A program made the position numbers and the translations under genes. Below, in pieces: positions 1 through 7,327 of a stretch of DNA of 17,458 bases. The stretch is taken from NCBI GenBank assembly GCA_002506275.1, contig DAXG01000035.1, forward strand, positions 3,592 through 21,049, in the 5' to 3' direction. Under the pieces are notes generated by a model. It saw nothing but the letters and a program-made list of their open reading frames with translations. It had not been told where the DNA came from and did not search any database. Every line of letters begins with the position of its first letter. Within the stretch, counting starts at the first letter, position 1. This DNA comes from Euryarchaeota archaeon UBA259. GTDB taxonomy: Archaea > Thermoplasmatota > Poseidoniia > Poseidoniales > Poseidoniaceae.

Positions 1-108
1 ACTGATTCTTCGAATTGGGAGGGGCTGAATCGTGCTGCAATCCATGCATCTATGTTTGAAAGGTTCTTGTGTGAATTGGTAATGCATTTGACATGGGCGT
101 CGCAGTAG
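1..108 (+). CDS. C-terminal fragment of an unidentified protein (cut by left edge)
   Basis: Frame 1 is open from the first base to a TAG at 106-108, while the other two plus frames hit stops early (TGA at 3-5 and 26-28). The 35 residues include a WEGLNRAAIHASMFERFL stretch that looks like a normal amphipathic protein tail. It would overlap the start of the following dehydrogenase by 16 bases, which is common in compact archaeal operons. Too little is visible to name a family. It may instead be chance, since 108 bases is a short open frame. Confidence 0.4.
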   Translation, partial: TDSSNWEGLNRAAIHASMFERFLCELVMHLTWASQ

Positions 109-770
109 TAACGGGAGCAAACAGAGGATTAGGTGCAGAATGGGTCAGTCAACTCCTGGAAGAGGGTTGGCAAGTATACGCCGGTTATCGGAATGAACTT
201 GGGCGCTTAGCCACCTTTACTAATGAAAAACTTACAACGCATGTGCTGGATGTACAATCCAATGAATCCGTTGAATTATTCGCTCACAACGCTCCTCAAA
301 AGATTGACCTCCTCATCAACAATGCCGGAGTAGCCGATGGGCGTTGGAGGAACCTGGCTGAAATCGACGATAAATGGGCTTTAGAAGTCATCGACATTAA
401 CGCACTGGGGCCGGTACGGGTTGTCAAATCATTGTATGGGAAAATGCAGCATGACTCACTAACCAACATCGCGATGATCAGTAGCCTCATGGCCTCAATC
501 GATGATTGCCATATGGGGCGTTCATATGCATACAGAGCAAGTAAAACTGCACTTAATATGTTCACCGTTTCCATGAAAAAGGAAGCGGTTGAGGACAACA
601 TTGCCTTTGTCATTCTCCATCCAGGGTGGGTAAAAACAGACATGGGCGGCGATAGAGCACCTGTCGAAATTCCAGATAGTGTTTCCGGAATGCGTCGCGT
701 ATTGGCATCCCGTACACTGGATAACACGGGTGAATTTGTTCAATACGATGGTCAGATTCTACCTTGGTGA
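93..770 (+). CDS. Short-chain dehydrogenase/reductase (SDR family)
   Basis: A 225-residue NAD(P)-dependent oxidoreductase of the classical SDR fold. The cofactor motif TGANRGLG lies at residues 7-14, the structural NNAG motif at 76-79, an ISS serine motif at 129-131, and the catalytic YRASK (Tyr147, Lys151) follows. The PGWVKTDMGG stretch after the active site is also typical. The length and the spacing between Ser and Tyr resemble the short C-factor/carbonyl-reductase-like SDRs rather than 250-residue classical members. The substrate cannot be read from the sequence. The start codon immediately precedes the first beta strand, so no residues seem to be missing. It probably shares a transcript with the fragment it overlaps and is followed 42 bases later by a small orphan gene. 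The family call is secure; the physiological reaction is unknown. Confidence 0.93.
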   Translation: MGVAVVTGANRGLGAEWVSQLLEEGWQVYAGYRNELGRLATFTNEKLTTHVLDVQSNESVELFAHNAPQKIDLLINNAGVADGRWRNLAEIDDKWALEVIDINALGPVRVVKSLYGKMQHDSLTNIAMISSLMASIDDCHMGRSYAYRASKTALNMFTVSMKKEAVEDNIAFVILHPGWVKTDMGGDRAPVEIPDSVSGMRRVLASRTLDNTGEFVQYDGQILPW

Positions 771-812
771 AGATTTGGTTAGGGTTATGTCCAAGTGTGA
801 AGTGCCAAAGGC

Positions 813-1211
813 ATGGCAGAGGATTCTCCGAAGTTCACCATGGTGAAGTCGCAAGAAATTGGTGATGTTCCGGCGGACCTATCCGAAAAGTCGCAAGGCC
901 TTTTGAACACGCTTTCGATGTTGTGTTCGTTTCATAGTTCAGGAGATTTGGCGAGTTTTCTCCATTCTGAAATGTTCAATGGTTTAACCCGTCAAGGAGA
1001 AGTCTGGATTGGTTTTGAAATAGGGCTATATGTGGACCATACTAAGACTTTTGACGTATTTCCCTCACAAAAAGAGCTTGTTTTCGCTGATCATTCGGCA
1101 ACTGGTGCGTTTTCAGAAAACCTCTACCGTTGTACTGACGAAGAAAAAACCGCAGAACAACTCGAGCGGTGGTTTTCGTTGGTCCATTCTCCTGATGCCC
1201 GATTTAAATAA
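813..1211 (+). CDS. Hypothetical small protein, 132 residues
   Basis: I do not recognise a family. The protein is soluble (no signal peptide or membrane segment), with an N-terminal helix-like part (residues 20-55) and then an alternating hydrophobic stretch, EVWIGFEIGLYVDHT (about residues 63-77), that reads like two beta strands. The C-terminus is charged (DEEKTAEQLERWF, about 109-121). It starts 42 bases after the dehydrogenase on the same strand, suggesting co-transcription. Its TAA ends at 1211, directly abutting the stop codon of the convergent hydrolase gene, and this exact junction supports it as a real gene. An alternative start is the ATG at 840 (Met10). No Shine-Dalgarno site decides between them. 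Confidence 0.6.
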   Translation: MAEDSPKFTMVKSQEIGDVPADLSEKSQGLLNTLSMLCSFHSSGDLASFLHSEMFNGLTRQGEVWIGFEIGLYVDHTKTFDVFPSQKELVFADHSATGAFSENLYRCTDEEKTAEQLERWFSLVHSPDARFK

Positions 1212-2021
1212 TCAGAAAAACAGGGAACAGCACGTCAAAGAACCGTCTGCTTCACGGATTTCGCTCATGTCAAGAACCACAGGCTCAAGCCCAAGGTCAA
1301 CAATCGCCTGCAATACATGAGGGTATCCTTCAGCGAGCAACACTTTGCCGTTCGGAAGGCCAATGGTATTGCAGCCGTAGACTTCCTCTGCTGGCATCCA
1401 TAACACTTCACAACCCGCTGGTAATTCGCCGAAAGCATCTTTCGGAAGGAATCCTTCTGGAGCGAGGATCACCGAGTCGGTTGGTGTTGAACTGATACTG
1501 GTGAGATGCAGTGCATGCTCTGGAATATCAATGACTCGAAGTTCGTGGCCTAAGTGGGTCAGCAAGTCGCGCAACTCTTCGATTCCTGCATCGTTTGTAC
1601 GGGATGACCGTCCAACAAAGAAAAGGTCGCCAAGGCGTAAAATGTCCCCTCCATCCATGCGTGCATCCCCGTGCATTCTGCAAATTTTCGTACCGGATAG
1701 TTGTCGGGTAATGAATTCTGCAATCGGCGGTTGTTCATTGACACGTGAGGGGTGTCCGGGAACTGGAAGAAGGACATGGCCGTCGATGACGACTGCTTGA
1801 TCTTCAACGAATGTGCAGTCTGGATGGTTTGCATCCGAAGGGAGGATGGTTACTTCAATTCCTTCATCGAGCATTGCTTGCCTGTAGGCTCTATGTTGCT
1901 TCTTTGCGAGCTCGATATCGGTCGGACCGGTTCCAAAGAAGTTGGATAAAGCACGGTCAAACGTGATAGGAATTGCTCGGGTAAGCGCCCGGCTTTTCTG
2001 GTCCAACCGAACCGTTGCCAT
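1212..2021 (-). CDS. ddaH: Dimethylarginine dimethylaminohydrolase-like enzyme (guanidine-modifying superfamily)
   Basis: A 269-residue member of the amidinotransferase/arginine-deiminase fold. DDAH hydrolyses N-omega-methylated arginines to citrulline plus methylamine or dimethylamine through a Cys-His-acid triad. Signature segments are in order: FVED (71-74), MDGGD (122-126), the GRSSRTN substrate loop (137-143), LHLTS with the likely catalytic His172, and DGSLTCCSL close to the C-terminus with the likely nucleophile Cys264. The double-Cys TCCS ending matches vertebrate DDAH-1, and the length fits the family (about 255-285 residues). It is a single-gene minus-strand unit facing the orphan protein, with 122 bases separating its start from the divergent M28 peptidase. 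Related proteins can instead be arginine or agmatine deiminases, but those have different lengths and motif context. The family is secure and methylarginine specificity is probable. Confidence 0.85.
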   Translation of the reverse strand: MATVRLDQKSRALTRAIPITFDRALSNFFGTGPTDIELAKKQHRAYRQAMLDEGIEVTILPSDANHPDCTFVEDQAVVIDGHVLLPVPGHPSRVNEQPPIAEFITRQLSGTKICRMHGDARMDGGDILRLGDLFFVGRSSRTNDAGIEELRDLLTHLGHELRVIDIPEHALHLTSISSTPTDSVILAPEGFLPKDAFGELPAGCEVLWMPAEEVYGCNTIGLPNGKVLLAEGYPHVLQAIVDLGLEPVVLDMSEIREADGSLTCCSLFF

Positions 2022-2143
2022 GTGTAAATCGGCCGCTCAACCGCACTTAACGCTTCGCCCTTTATTGGAAGCGGGTTTCCGGAGTACGGAAGTTTGGTTG
2101 CGGGAACCGTTGGATTCAACAACACCAGCGGGTTGGGCAGTTC

Positions 2144-3739
2144 ATGCACTCGGGCTATTCGCGGGCAACATTGCTGATTCTGTTGATTTTTTCTGCAACC
2201 TTTTCCGGTTGTTTTGGAGAAAACGAAAATCGAATGCCTGGAGCATCAGACCTTGTCGTTGAAGAGGCCGATGCGCTCCAAGGAGGGGCGTGGCAATCCA
2301 TCACGCTACGAGCTGAAGTTGACCTCTCTGTCTTCATCCCTTACTTCATTCAAGATATGGGGTCAATGAGGGCGCAAAATGGAACGGTGTTCGATATTCA
2401 GGCTGGACAATCCCAAACAGTCAATATTTTGTTCCCCCCCCGTAATCCTGACATCGTACTGCTCATTGGAGAGTACGCTCGTTCGGACTGGCCAATACGA
2501 GCGGCTGACGAATCCTGGATGGATTGGATGCTCGACGATTCAAAGGGTTCCAGCATAACAATCGTTCCGAATGAAGATGATGGTGGGATGTGGCCATGGG
2601 TCGTTCCAGGGGTTTCCTCCGGTGGTGATGTTTCAGTATTGCAATTGTCAACAGAACGCCCACAGCGTGCAGACCTTACCGAGGAAAACGGTGTAGGTGC
2701 GAGCGGTGGATGGTTGAATGGTAGAGACGTGTACGAATGGGTTGATTTCATCACGGATGAAACCCCAGATCCTCTCGACTTAGCTGATGGTGCGGTTGGT
2801 TATCTTGACCGATGGATTGGTAACGGAAACCCCGCCTATGAAGACGCTATCACGTACTTTGAAGGAGTTATGATTGGATACGGTCTTGATGTCAAGGTTC
2901 ACAGATTTCAGTCCGGCACATTGTGGGCTGTGAACATTTGCGGATACAAAACTGGAACCGTCTATCCTGACGAATGGTTGGTTTTTGGTGCTCACTTTGA
3001 CATTGCTCCAATCGCAACACCGACCTCTTTCGTACCGGGCCTTGAGCAGACAGGATATGGGACAAGAACGGGTGCATACGACAACTCTGCTGGTACATCC
3101 ATGGTGCTTACCACAGCGAGTGTTTTGGCTGATTTCGATGCACGTAGAACAATGGTGTTTTGCTTGTGGTCCTCTGAAGAAGAAGGGTTGTGGGGTTCAA
3201 GCGCATTTGCAGGCGACCTACCTGATGGAGTCACCGTCAGCAATTACCTCAATCTCGATATGGCTGGAATAAATTATCCCGGTGATTTCGCACTTTCAGT
3301 GTACCTTGGTCCAGACGGAACTGGAGATGTCATCGATCAATCGGGCATGTACCACCTTGCAGAATGGATTGGCGCTGATGCTTTTGACCTCTCATACCAA
3401 ATGGAGCGGGGTCGGGCTGAATGGGCTGCTGGAGGCGAGGAGCCACTTTGGCAGAACAATTACCAGGATGTTGTTGCGATTTACGAAAGTCCAACTGCTC
3501 GAAGTGACCATCAGCCTTTCCAAGACATAGGCGTCGCTACACTTGGATGGAACGGTGTTGTCGATGGATATCCTTGTTACCACAAAATCTGTGATAAGTT
3601 GCCTGAAATGGAAGAATACATGACTACTGAGAATGCAACGGGTGAAGCGAACCTTGTTCACTCGTGGGACATCGTAACATGGTGGGCCGTATACGCCTTC
3701 TTGCACATGGACCAAACGCCAGTTCCGAATGAATTGTGA
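2144..3739 (+). CDS. M28-family zinc metallopeptidase, secreted lipoprotein (copy 1)
   Basis: A 531-residue extracellular aminopeptidase-type metallopeptidase. Residues 9-22 form a hydrophobic signal ending in FSGC, with Cys23 as the predicted lipidation site, followed by an acidic linker (GENEN). An N-terminal beta-rich domain (about 40-130) precedes the peptidase domain. All di-zinc positions of the M28 family are visible: His284 and Asp286 in GAHFD, Asp313 in GAYDNSAGTS, catalytic Glu345 and metal Glu346 in SSEEEGLWGS, Asp372 in NLDMAG and His456 in SDHQPF. A CYHKIC motif near the end could form a disulfide. The frame is open upstream to a TAA at 2048, but the ATG at 2144 gives the expected short n-region. 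It ends two bases before the convergent SCO1 gene. A paralogue lies at 7328. It most likely degrades extracellular peptides; exact specificity is unknown. Confidence 0.93.
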   Translation: MHSGYSRATLLILLIFSATFSGCFGENENRMPGASDLVVEEADALQGGAWQSITLRAEVDLSVFIPYFIQDMGSMRAQNGTVFDIQAGQSQTVNILFPPRNPDIVLLIGEYARSDWPIRAADESWMDWMLDDSKGSSITIVPNEDDGGMWPWVVPGVSSGGDVSVLQLSTERPQRADLTEENGVGASGGWLNGRDVYEWVDFITDETPDPLDLADGAVGYLDRWIGNGNPAYEDAITYFEGVMIGYGLDVKVHRFQSGTLWAVNICGYKTGTVYPDEWLVFGAHFDIAPIATPTSFVPGLEQTGYGTRTGAYDNSAGTSMVLTTASVLADFDARRTMVFCLWSSEEEGLWGSSAFAGDLPDGVTVSNYLNLDMAGINYPGDFALSVYLGPDGTGDVIDQSGMYHLAEWIGADAFDLSYQMERGRAEWAAGGEEPLWQNNYQDVVAIYESPTARSDHQPFQDIGVATLGWNGVVDGYPCYHKICDKLPEMEEYMTTENATGEANLVHSWDIVTWWAVYAFLHMDQTPVPNEL

Positions 3740-3741
3740 GT

Positions 3742-4416
3742 TCAGTCGGCTTCTGCTAGGAGTGTTCGAACATCAGCAAGGACAAGGTCAGTAATCCAAT
3801 CGTTGTCCCCCCACCAAATTCTCTGCATGCCGTTTGAATCGACCAGAACCGTCCCGGTCGAATGGTTAACGCTGTAAGCGTCGGGATGATGGCGCGCAGT
3901 TGTAGAATTATTTCCGGTCTGCTCCAACTCCTGTTCTTCAATGGAAAGTCCTACGGCGAAGTTTTTCCAAACCGATTGAATCGTTTGGAATTGTGGAGCG
4001 TTCTCTTCGGTTGAATTGGCTGTAACATGGGGCCAAGAGACGTTTCGATAATACTGCCATTCAAACAGAGCGGGTACGTCGTCTCTCCATGGGTCAACAG
4101 TGATGGTCAAAAACTGGGTATTGTTGTGTTCATCGGGTGAAAGTTGGGAATGAACCCAGCGTAAATTCTCGGTAACAATTGGACAAATATCAATGCAGTT
4201 GGTGAATAAAAAAGCAATGACAACGACTTTGTCTTCGGTCTCAATGGCAAAATTCCATACTTCACCATCTCCATTCACTAACGTGAAATCTTCAACCAAT
4301 ACATTTGGTGTAATATCTTCTCCATGGAAATTTGAAACATCACTTCCTGTTCCCGTACATCCAGCCATGAGAAGTATGCTCGCAATCAATGGTGCTAATA
4401 CTTGTTTCGAATTCAA
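3742..4416 (-). CDS. sco1: SCO1/SenC-family copper-binding lipoprotein
   Basis: A 224-residue thioredoxin-fold protein of the SCO1/SenC/PrrC family, which delivers copper to the CuA site of cytochrome oxidase or acts as a redox sensor. A signal peptide ends in the lipobox LMAGC (Cys20). The copper ligands are present: the CxxxC pair Cys74 and Cys78 in FTNCIDICP, and the distal His185 in YSVNHSTG; the TVDP motif (Asp108) is also typical. The start codon is TTG (4416-4414), chosen because GAGGTG lies five bases upstream (4427-4422) and because this start is needed for the signal peptide. The Shine-Dalgarno site overlaps the stop codon of the upstream propeller gene, so the two are translationally linked in one operon. 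No cytochrome oxidase subunit is visible in the window. Family assignment is very secure. Confidence 0.94.
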   Translation of the reverse strand: MNSKQVLAPLIASILLMAGCTGTGSDVSNFHGEDITPNVLVEDFTLVNGDGEVWNFAIETEDKVVVIAFLFTNCIDICPIVTENLRWVHSQLSPDEHNNTQFLTITVDPWRDDVPALFEWQYYRNVSWPHVTANSTEENAPQFQTIQSVWKNFAVGLSIEEQELEQTGNNSTTARHHPDAYSVNHSTGTVLVDSNGMQRIWWGDNDWITDLVLADVRTLLAEAD

Positions 4417-4421
4417 ATTAA

Positions 4422-4427
4422 CACCTC
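4422..4427 (-). promoter_or_regulatory. Shine-Dalgarno site of the SCO1 gene, overlapping the upstream stop
   Basis: On the minus strand GAGGTG is followed by TTAAT and then the TTG start at 4416. The GA of the site is also part of the TGA stop of the propeller gene. The match to the archaeal anti-Shine-Dalgarno consensus supports the rare TTG start and suggests coupled translation. Confidence 0.7.
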
Positions 4428-6231
4428 AAATAGGTTGGCCAAGGTAAGCAATGTCGGTCTCGAGTTGAACAATATACAGTCCCGTGGAGATGCACGATGC
4501 GTAGGTCAGCCCGTTATGGTGCTCAACGGCCCACAAGAACGGAACCCACCCGAAATCATAGAAACTGGAATCAAGAGGCGTTCCATCTTCACCATGGGGT
4601 AAATACCATCCAACCGTTGCCTCGAAATGAGTCGCTATACGGTCATCTGGATTCGTTGGAGAGACCAATGTTTCAACATCAATAACCCACAATCCTGCAT
4701 GGTAATGTGAAATGTAGAGGCGCCCGTCCCAGCCACCTCCATGGCTCTGGTCGGTGGATTCATCGGTCTCAAAATACGCACTATCGAGATTGTGTGGTGA
4801 GAAGAGGAGCCATTCCTCGTCGTTCGGGTGGGCTTCACAGTCTGCACCGTAACAGTGCTCGCTTGCCCATGGTATCTCCCAATCTCGAATCAGTTTTGGT
4901 TGGAATTTAAGTTGCCCATCGACCATGGTATAGTCTGTGGTGTCAATAAGGTAGATGATACCGGTTCCCACATTGGTAGACAAAACTTCAACAGCAGCGG
5001 TCACAAGATGGACGGGTTCGTCAGAATATCCGACGTGAGAAAGATCAACCATGTTCGGGAACGGTTCAGCATAATGGATGTAAGACACACGGCCTCCGTT
5101 TTCATTGCCGTTGGTTCCACTGTCGGGTTTTCCATCTTCATCTAAATCAAGGAATTCCATCCACTGGCCAACTTCTTCGGCCCTCCAACGACATTGGAGA
5201 GGGTTGCCAACGCCAGCCTTGCAAAGGGTTGCGTGAAGGGTGTATTCTTCGGGAGAATTCACCGGGTGAGGTACATCGGTGACATCTGCAATTCGTAGGC
5301 CTGCTTCCCAATAGCTTCCATAAATGAACGTGTGACCGTAACGTGGGTCGTTTGGATCTTCTCCTGGCCATAATTGCACAGTCATATCATGAATGTAAAT
5401 CCAACCTCCGTTGGTTGCTTCCCAAGCAACTTCGTATTCTCCAACTTTAATAATCGTATGACCAATACCCGATGCTGGAACGCCTGGAAGGTTTCGAGAT
5501 GCAGAACCATCGAGATTGAGATGGGCAATGGTTACTCCACCACATGCCTCACCAATAGCGTCGTTGCATTGCTCATAATCCGGGTTGGCGATAAACACAT
5601 ACCACTCGCCATCAATCATCTGCGTGTATATGTTGTGTGGGCCGCTTGGATGGTCAACATCGTACCACGAATCAATCCAAGTTGGGTTTGTTTTGTCAGT
5701 TACATCGATGAGGGTGACTGAAACTTGGGCCGGGTCACTCCACTGGCCTACATTAGGGTCTGCATTTCCGGGGTCAATGAGTTGATTTTGCTGTAAGATG
5801 TACTCACGGCCATTGTATTCGAGGTATTTTACATCGAGCACTTGCGTGTTCGGGTCGTTGTAGACTCCAGTCACCGTCGTGTTGTTTGGGTCGGTGACGT
5901 CGACGATGTGCATATCGTTCCATCCAGCAAGGTATGCGTATGTTTCACCGTCAGGGGTTGTAGCCACTTGAATTTCGGCATTCCCTGTGGTCGTAAGTGA
6001 ATTGTAGTCCATCAGTGCCATGTTATCGGTCCCCGCAATGTGTTGCGACGCATTGGAGTGGTCGTGACCTTCGCCTTGGAAAAGTGGGTCGTCTGAAATT
6101 GAGATACGCTCTGGAGAATTATCTGTGGAAATTGAAGAACCAAACGTCAACAACGATGCTGATCCAAGAAGAAGAACGATGAAAACGCCGAGTCCGACCT
6201 CTTTCATCCCGATGCCATTGCCCTCTGCCAT
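4426..6231 (-). CDS. Membrane-anchored LVIVD-type beta-propeller protein
   Basis: A 601-residue extracytoplasmic protein. Residues 12-32 form an uncleaved signal-anchor or signal peptide, after which comes a His-rich segment GHDHSNASQH (55-64). The body has spaced beta-propeller blade motifs of the LVIVD type: MHIVDVTDP (107-115), TLIDVTDK (173-180), LRIADVTDV (312-320), IIYLIDTTD (425-433) and LWVIDVETL (514-522). A calcium-loop-like acidic segment DLDEDGKPDSG lies at 362-372, and there are Cys pairs (222/230, 337/347, 460/465) suited to disulfides. LVIVD propellers are common surface proteins without a single known function; binding or scaffolding is the usual guess. It is the first gene of an operon with SCO1, so a metal- or redox-related role is plausible. 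A second ATG at codon 9 (MKEVGLG) is an alternative start. Confidence 0.82.
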   Translation of the reverse strand: MAEGNGIGMKEVGLGVFIVLLLGSASLLTFGSSISTDNSPERISISDDPLFQGEGHDHSNASQHIAGTDNMALMDYNSLTTTGNAEIQVATTPDGETYAYLAGWNDMHIVDVTDPNNTTVTGVYNDPNTQVLDVKYLEYNGREYILQQNQLIDPGNADPNVGQWSDPAQVSVTLIDVTDKTNPTWIDSWYDVDHPSGPHNIYTQMIDGEWYVFIANPDYEQCNDAIGEACGGVTIAHLNLDGSASRNLPGVPASGIGHTIIKVGEYEVAWEATNGGWIYIHDMTVQLWPGEDPNDPRYGHTFIYGSYWEAGLRIADVTDVPHPVNSPEEYTLHATLCKAGVGNPLQCRWRAEEVGQWMEFLDLDEDGKPDSGTNGNENGGRVSYIHYAEPFPNMVDLSHVGYSDEPVHLVTAAVEVLSTNVGTGIIYLIDTTDYTMVDGQLKFQPKLIRDWEIPWASEHCYGADCEAHPNDEEWLLFSPHNLDSAYFETDESTDQSHGGGWDGRLYISHYHAGLWVIDVETLVSPTNPDDRIATHFEATVGWYLPHGEDGTPLDSSFYDFGWVPFLWAVEHHNGLTYASCISTGLYIVQLETDIAYLGQPI

Positions 6232-6288
6232 GGTTAGGGCGATACACTACTCCGTTTTGTCTTTATGTAAGGTTGTGAAGCGACCGAT
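6232..6288. promoter_or_regulatory. Compact divergent promoter between the propeller and the surface-protein gene
   Basis: Only 57 bases separate the two divergent start codons. The AT-rich tract TCTTTATGTAAGG (about 6258-6270) is the only TATA-like element. Its centre lies about 25 bases before the plus-strand ATG at 6289, the spacing expected for a leaderless archaeal transcript, and about 33 bases before the minus-strand ATG at 6231. One shared element, or two overlapping ones, probably drives both genes. Confidence 0.5.
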
Positions 6289-6954
6289 ATGACGCGAGGA
6301 GGGTGGTTCAGGTTGCTCATGGCGTTTCTCAGCCTATTGCTCCTCTCGCCGACCGCTGTTGGCCATGAACAGGAAACGTTGAACGTTATTATCGTCGATG
6401 ATGAAGCCCGTCCTGGAAACGTCACTGATTCTGCTTTCGTTGAAGGAAATAACATCGTGTTCCGAATGCGAGACAACACTGAAAACGTTTCAATGCGTAT
6501 TTCTATTGACAACAATCAAGATGGTAATTTCTCAAGTCCCGGCGACAATGTTTCCAGTTGGTTGACGCGCACTTGTCAGCTTGATGAGAACGGAAGTCTC
6601 GTCGATGAGGCCTGTGCAGTATCGTATGAGCGCACGTTCAACACGACATCACAAGGAACGTATCATTATCAAGTTGAGCGAAGAATAAATGAGACGCTGG
6701 TTGAAACTTGGCAGTACGCCATTACTGTGCACCCTGACGTTCATACCGAGCCAGGACAACCATCAATCGGAGACTGTTTTGGAGCGGACTGTGATGAAGA
6801 TGTTTCGGCTGATACGAGTAGTGAATCCGATAATGACACAGAAAATATATTGATTGCTGTCATGATCTTCGCTGCTGTCGGTGCCGTCATGCTCATCCTT
6901 AGCATCCGTAAAGAGCGGCTTGTGGCTGAATCCGAGTTTTTAGAATCGGAGTAA
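6289..6954 (+). CDS. Secreted type-I membrane protein, N-glycosylated ectodomain, unknown function
   Basis: No family is recognised. The 221-residue protein has a clear signal peptide (about residues 8-25, ending SPTAVG) with predicted cleavage just before His26, an ectodomain of about 150 residues, and a C-terminal transmembrane helix (about 186-206) followed by a basic/acidic cytoplasmic tail. Eight N-x-S/T sequons are present (Asn44, 66, 80, 87, 101, 118, 134, 182), pointing to a heavily glycosylated surface protein. A calcium-loop-like DNNQDGN lies at 74-80, and two Cys pairs are spaced for disulfides (96/109 and 163/168). It is divergent from the propeller-SCO1 operon across 57 bases, which suggests joint regulation. 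If cleavage falls before His26, the mature protein would begin with histidine, as in copper histidine-brace proteins; this is speculation. Confidence 0.85.
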   Translation: MTRGGWFRLLMAFLSLLLLSPTAVGHEQETLNVIIVDDEARPGNVTDSAFVEGNNIVFRMRDNTENVSMRISIDNNQDGNFSSPGDNVSSWLTRTCQLDENGSLVDEACAVSYERTFNTTSQGTYHYQVERRINETLVETWQYAITVHPDVHTEPGQPSIGDCFGADCDEDVSADTSSESDNDTENILIAVMIFAAVGAVMLILSIRKERLVAESEFLESE

Positions 6955-7110
6955 CTAACCCTCGATTGTTGGACAGCGTTCATCTTCGTCGTCAATGATG
7001 ATGATGTTGGCCCACAAGTAAGTGGTTCGTACAGGTTTCTTTATCGGCCAATGTTTCTTCATCTTCGTGATGAAGTTCACATCGAATGAATACGTTTCAT
7101 CTCTCGTCAT
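6955..7110 (-). CDS. Small hypothetical protein, 51 residues
   Basis: Reading the minus strand from the ATG at 7110 gives an uninterrupted 51-codon frame ending in TAG at 6957-6955, directly abutting the stop of the convergent surface-protein gene. It starts MTRDETYSFDVNF, has a basic middle (FITKMKKHWPIKKPV) and then a hydrophobic strand followed by an acidic stretch (WANIIIIDDEDERC). It has no family that I recognise, no signal peptide and one Cys. Two things support it: the exact stop-to-stop junction, which mirrors other gene pairs here, and a GATATAGG TATA-like box about 30 bases before the start. The GATGATGATG tract visible on the plus strand is simply its Ile/Asp codons. It remains unproven. 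Confidence 0.45.
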   Translation of the reverse strand: MTRDETYSFDVNFITKMKKHWPIKKPVRTTYLWANIIIIDDEDERCPTIEG

Positions 7111-7135
7111 GTTATCAAGTGACTATTGCCATGCT

Positions 7136-7147
7136 ACCTATATCAAA
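7136..7147 (-). promoter_or_regulatory. TATA-like box upstream of the small minus-strand ORF
   Basis: The minus-strand sequence TTTGATATAGGT is centred about 30 bases before the ATG at 7110, so transcription would begin within a few bases of the start codon (leaderless or nearly so). A second GATATAGG copy lies a little further upstream (about 7153-7161). Confidence 0.4.
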
Positions 7148-7327
7148 CAATGGCCTATATCCTTTGGGAAAAGATTGTTTATTTCCGTAATGCGGTAAAT
7201 GTTTTCTTAAATGCGTATAATCACTTCATAAAATCGGTTTTTGGAGTGGTAAAAAAGATATGTTGTTTTGTTGGTATTAACCGCAGGTATGCGTAGGTTT
7301 GAGAAGGGTATGCCCTAAGCCATAGAC
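7148..7327. other. AT-rich intergenic region upstream of M28 copy 2
   Basis: About 180 bases with no credible gene. The stretch 7165-7280 is clearly AT-richer than its surroundings and holds several possible TATA elements (for example TTCTTAAATGCGTATAATC and GGTATTAACC near 7270-7281), but none at the leaderless distance of 26 bases before the ATG at 7328. GGTATGC occurs twice (near 7287 and 7308). No Shine-Dalgarno site is evident. It most likely contains the promoter and a short leader of the peptidase gene. Confidence 0.4.

Noticed and set aside
1942..2262. Plus-strand open frame bridging the DDAH and M28 starts
   Set aside because: It lies antisense to the N-terminus of the hydrolase and in another frame of the M28 lipoprotein. 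Its translation lacks protein-like character, whereas both overlapping genes have clear family motifs.
4426..6231. Propeller protein as selenium-binding protein / methanethiol oxidase
   Set aside because: Blade motifs are LVIVD-like, and I could not identify the conserved metal-binding motifs of that family with confidence.
6985..7005. GATGATGATG short tandem repeat
   Set aside because: Only a few units; explained by Ile and Asp codons of the small minus-strand ORF.
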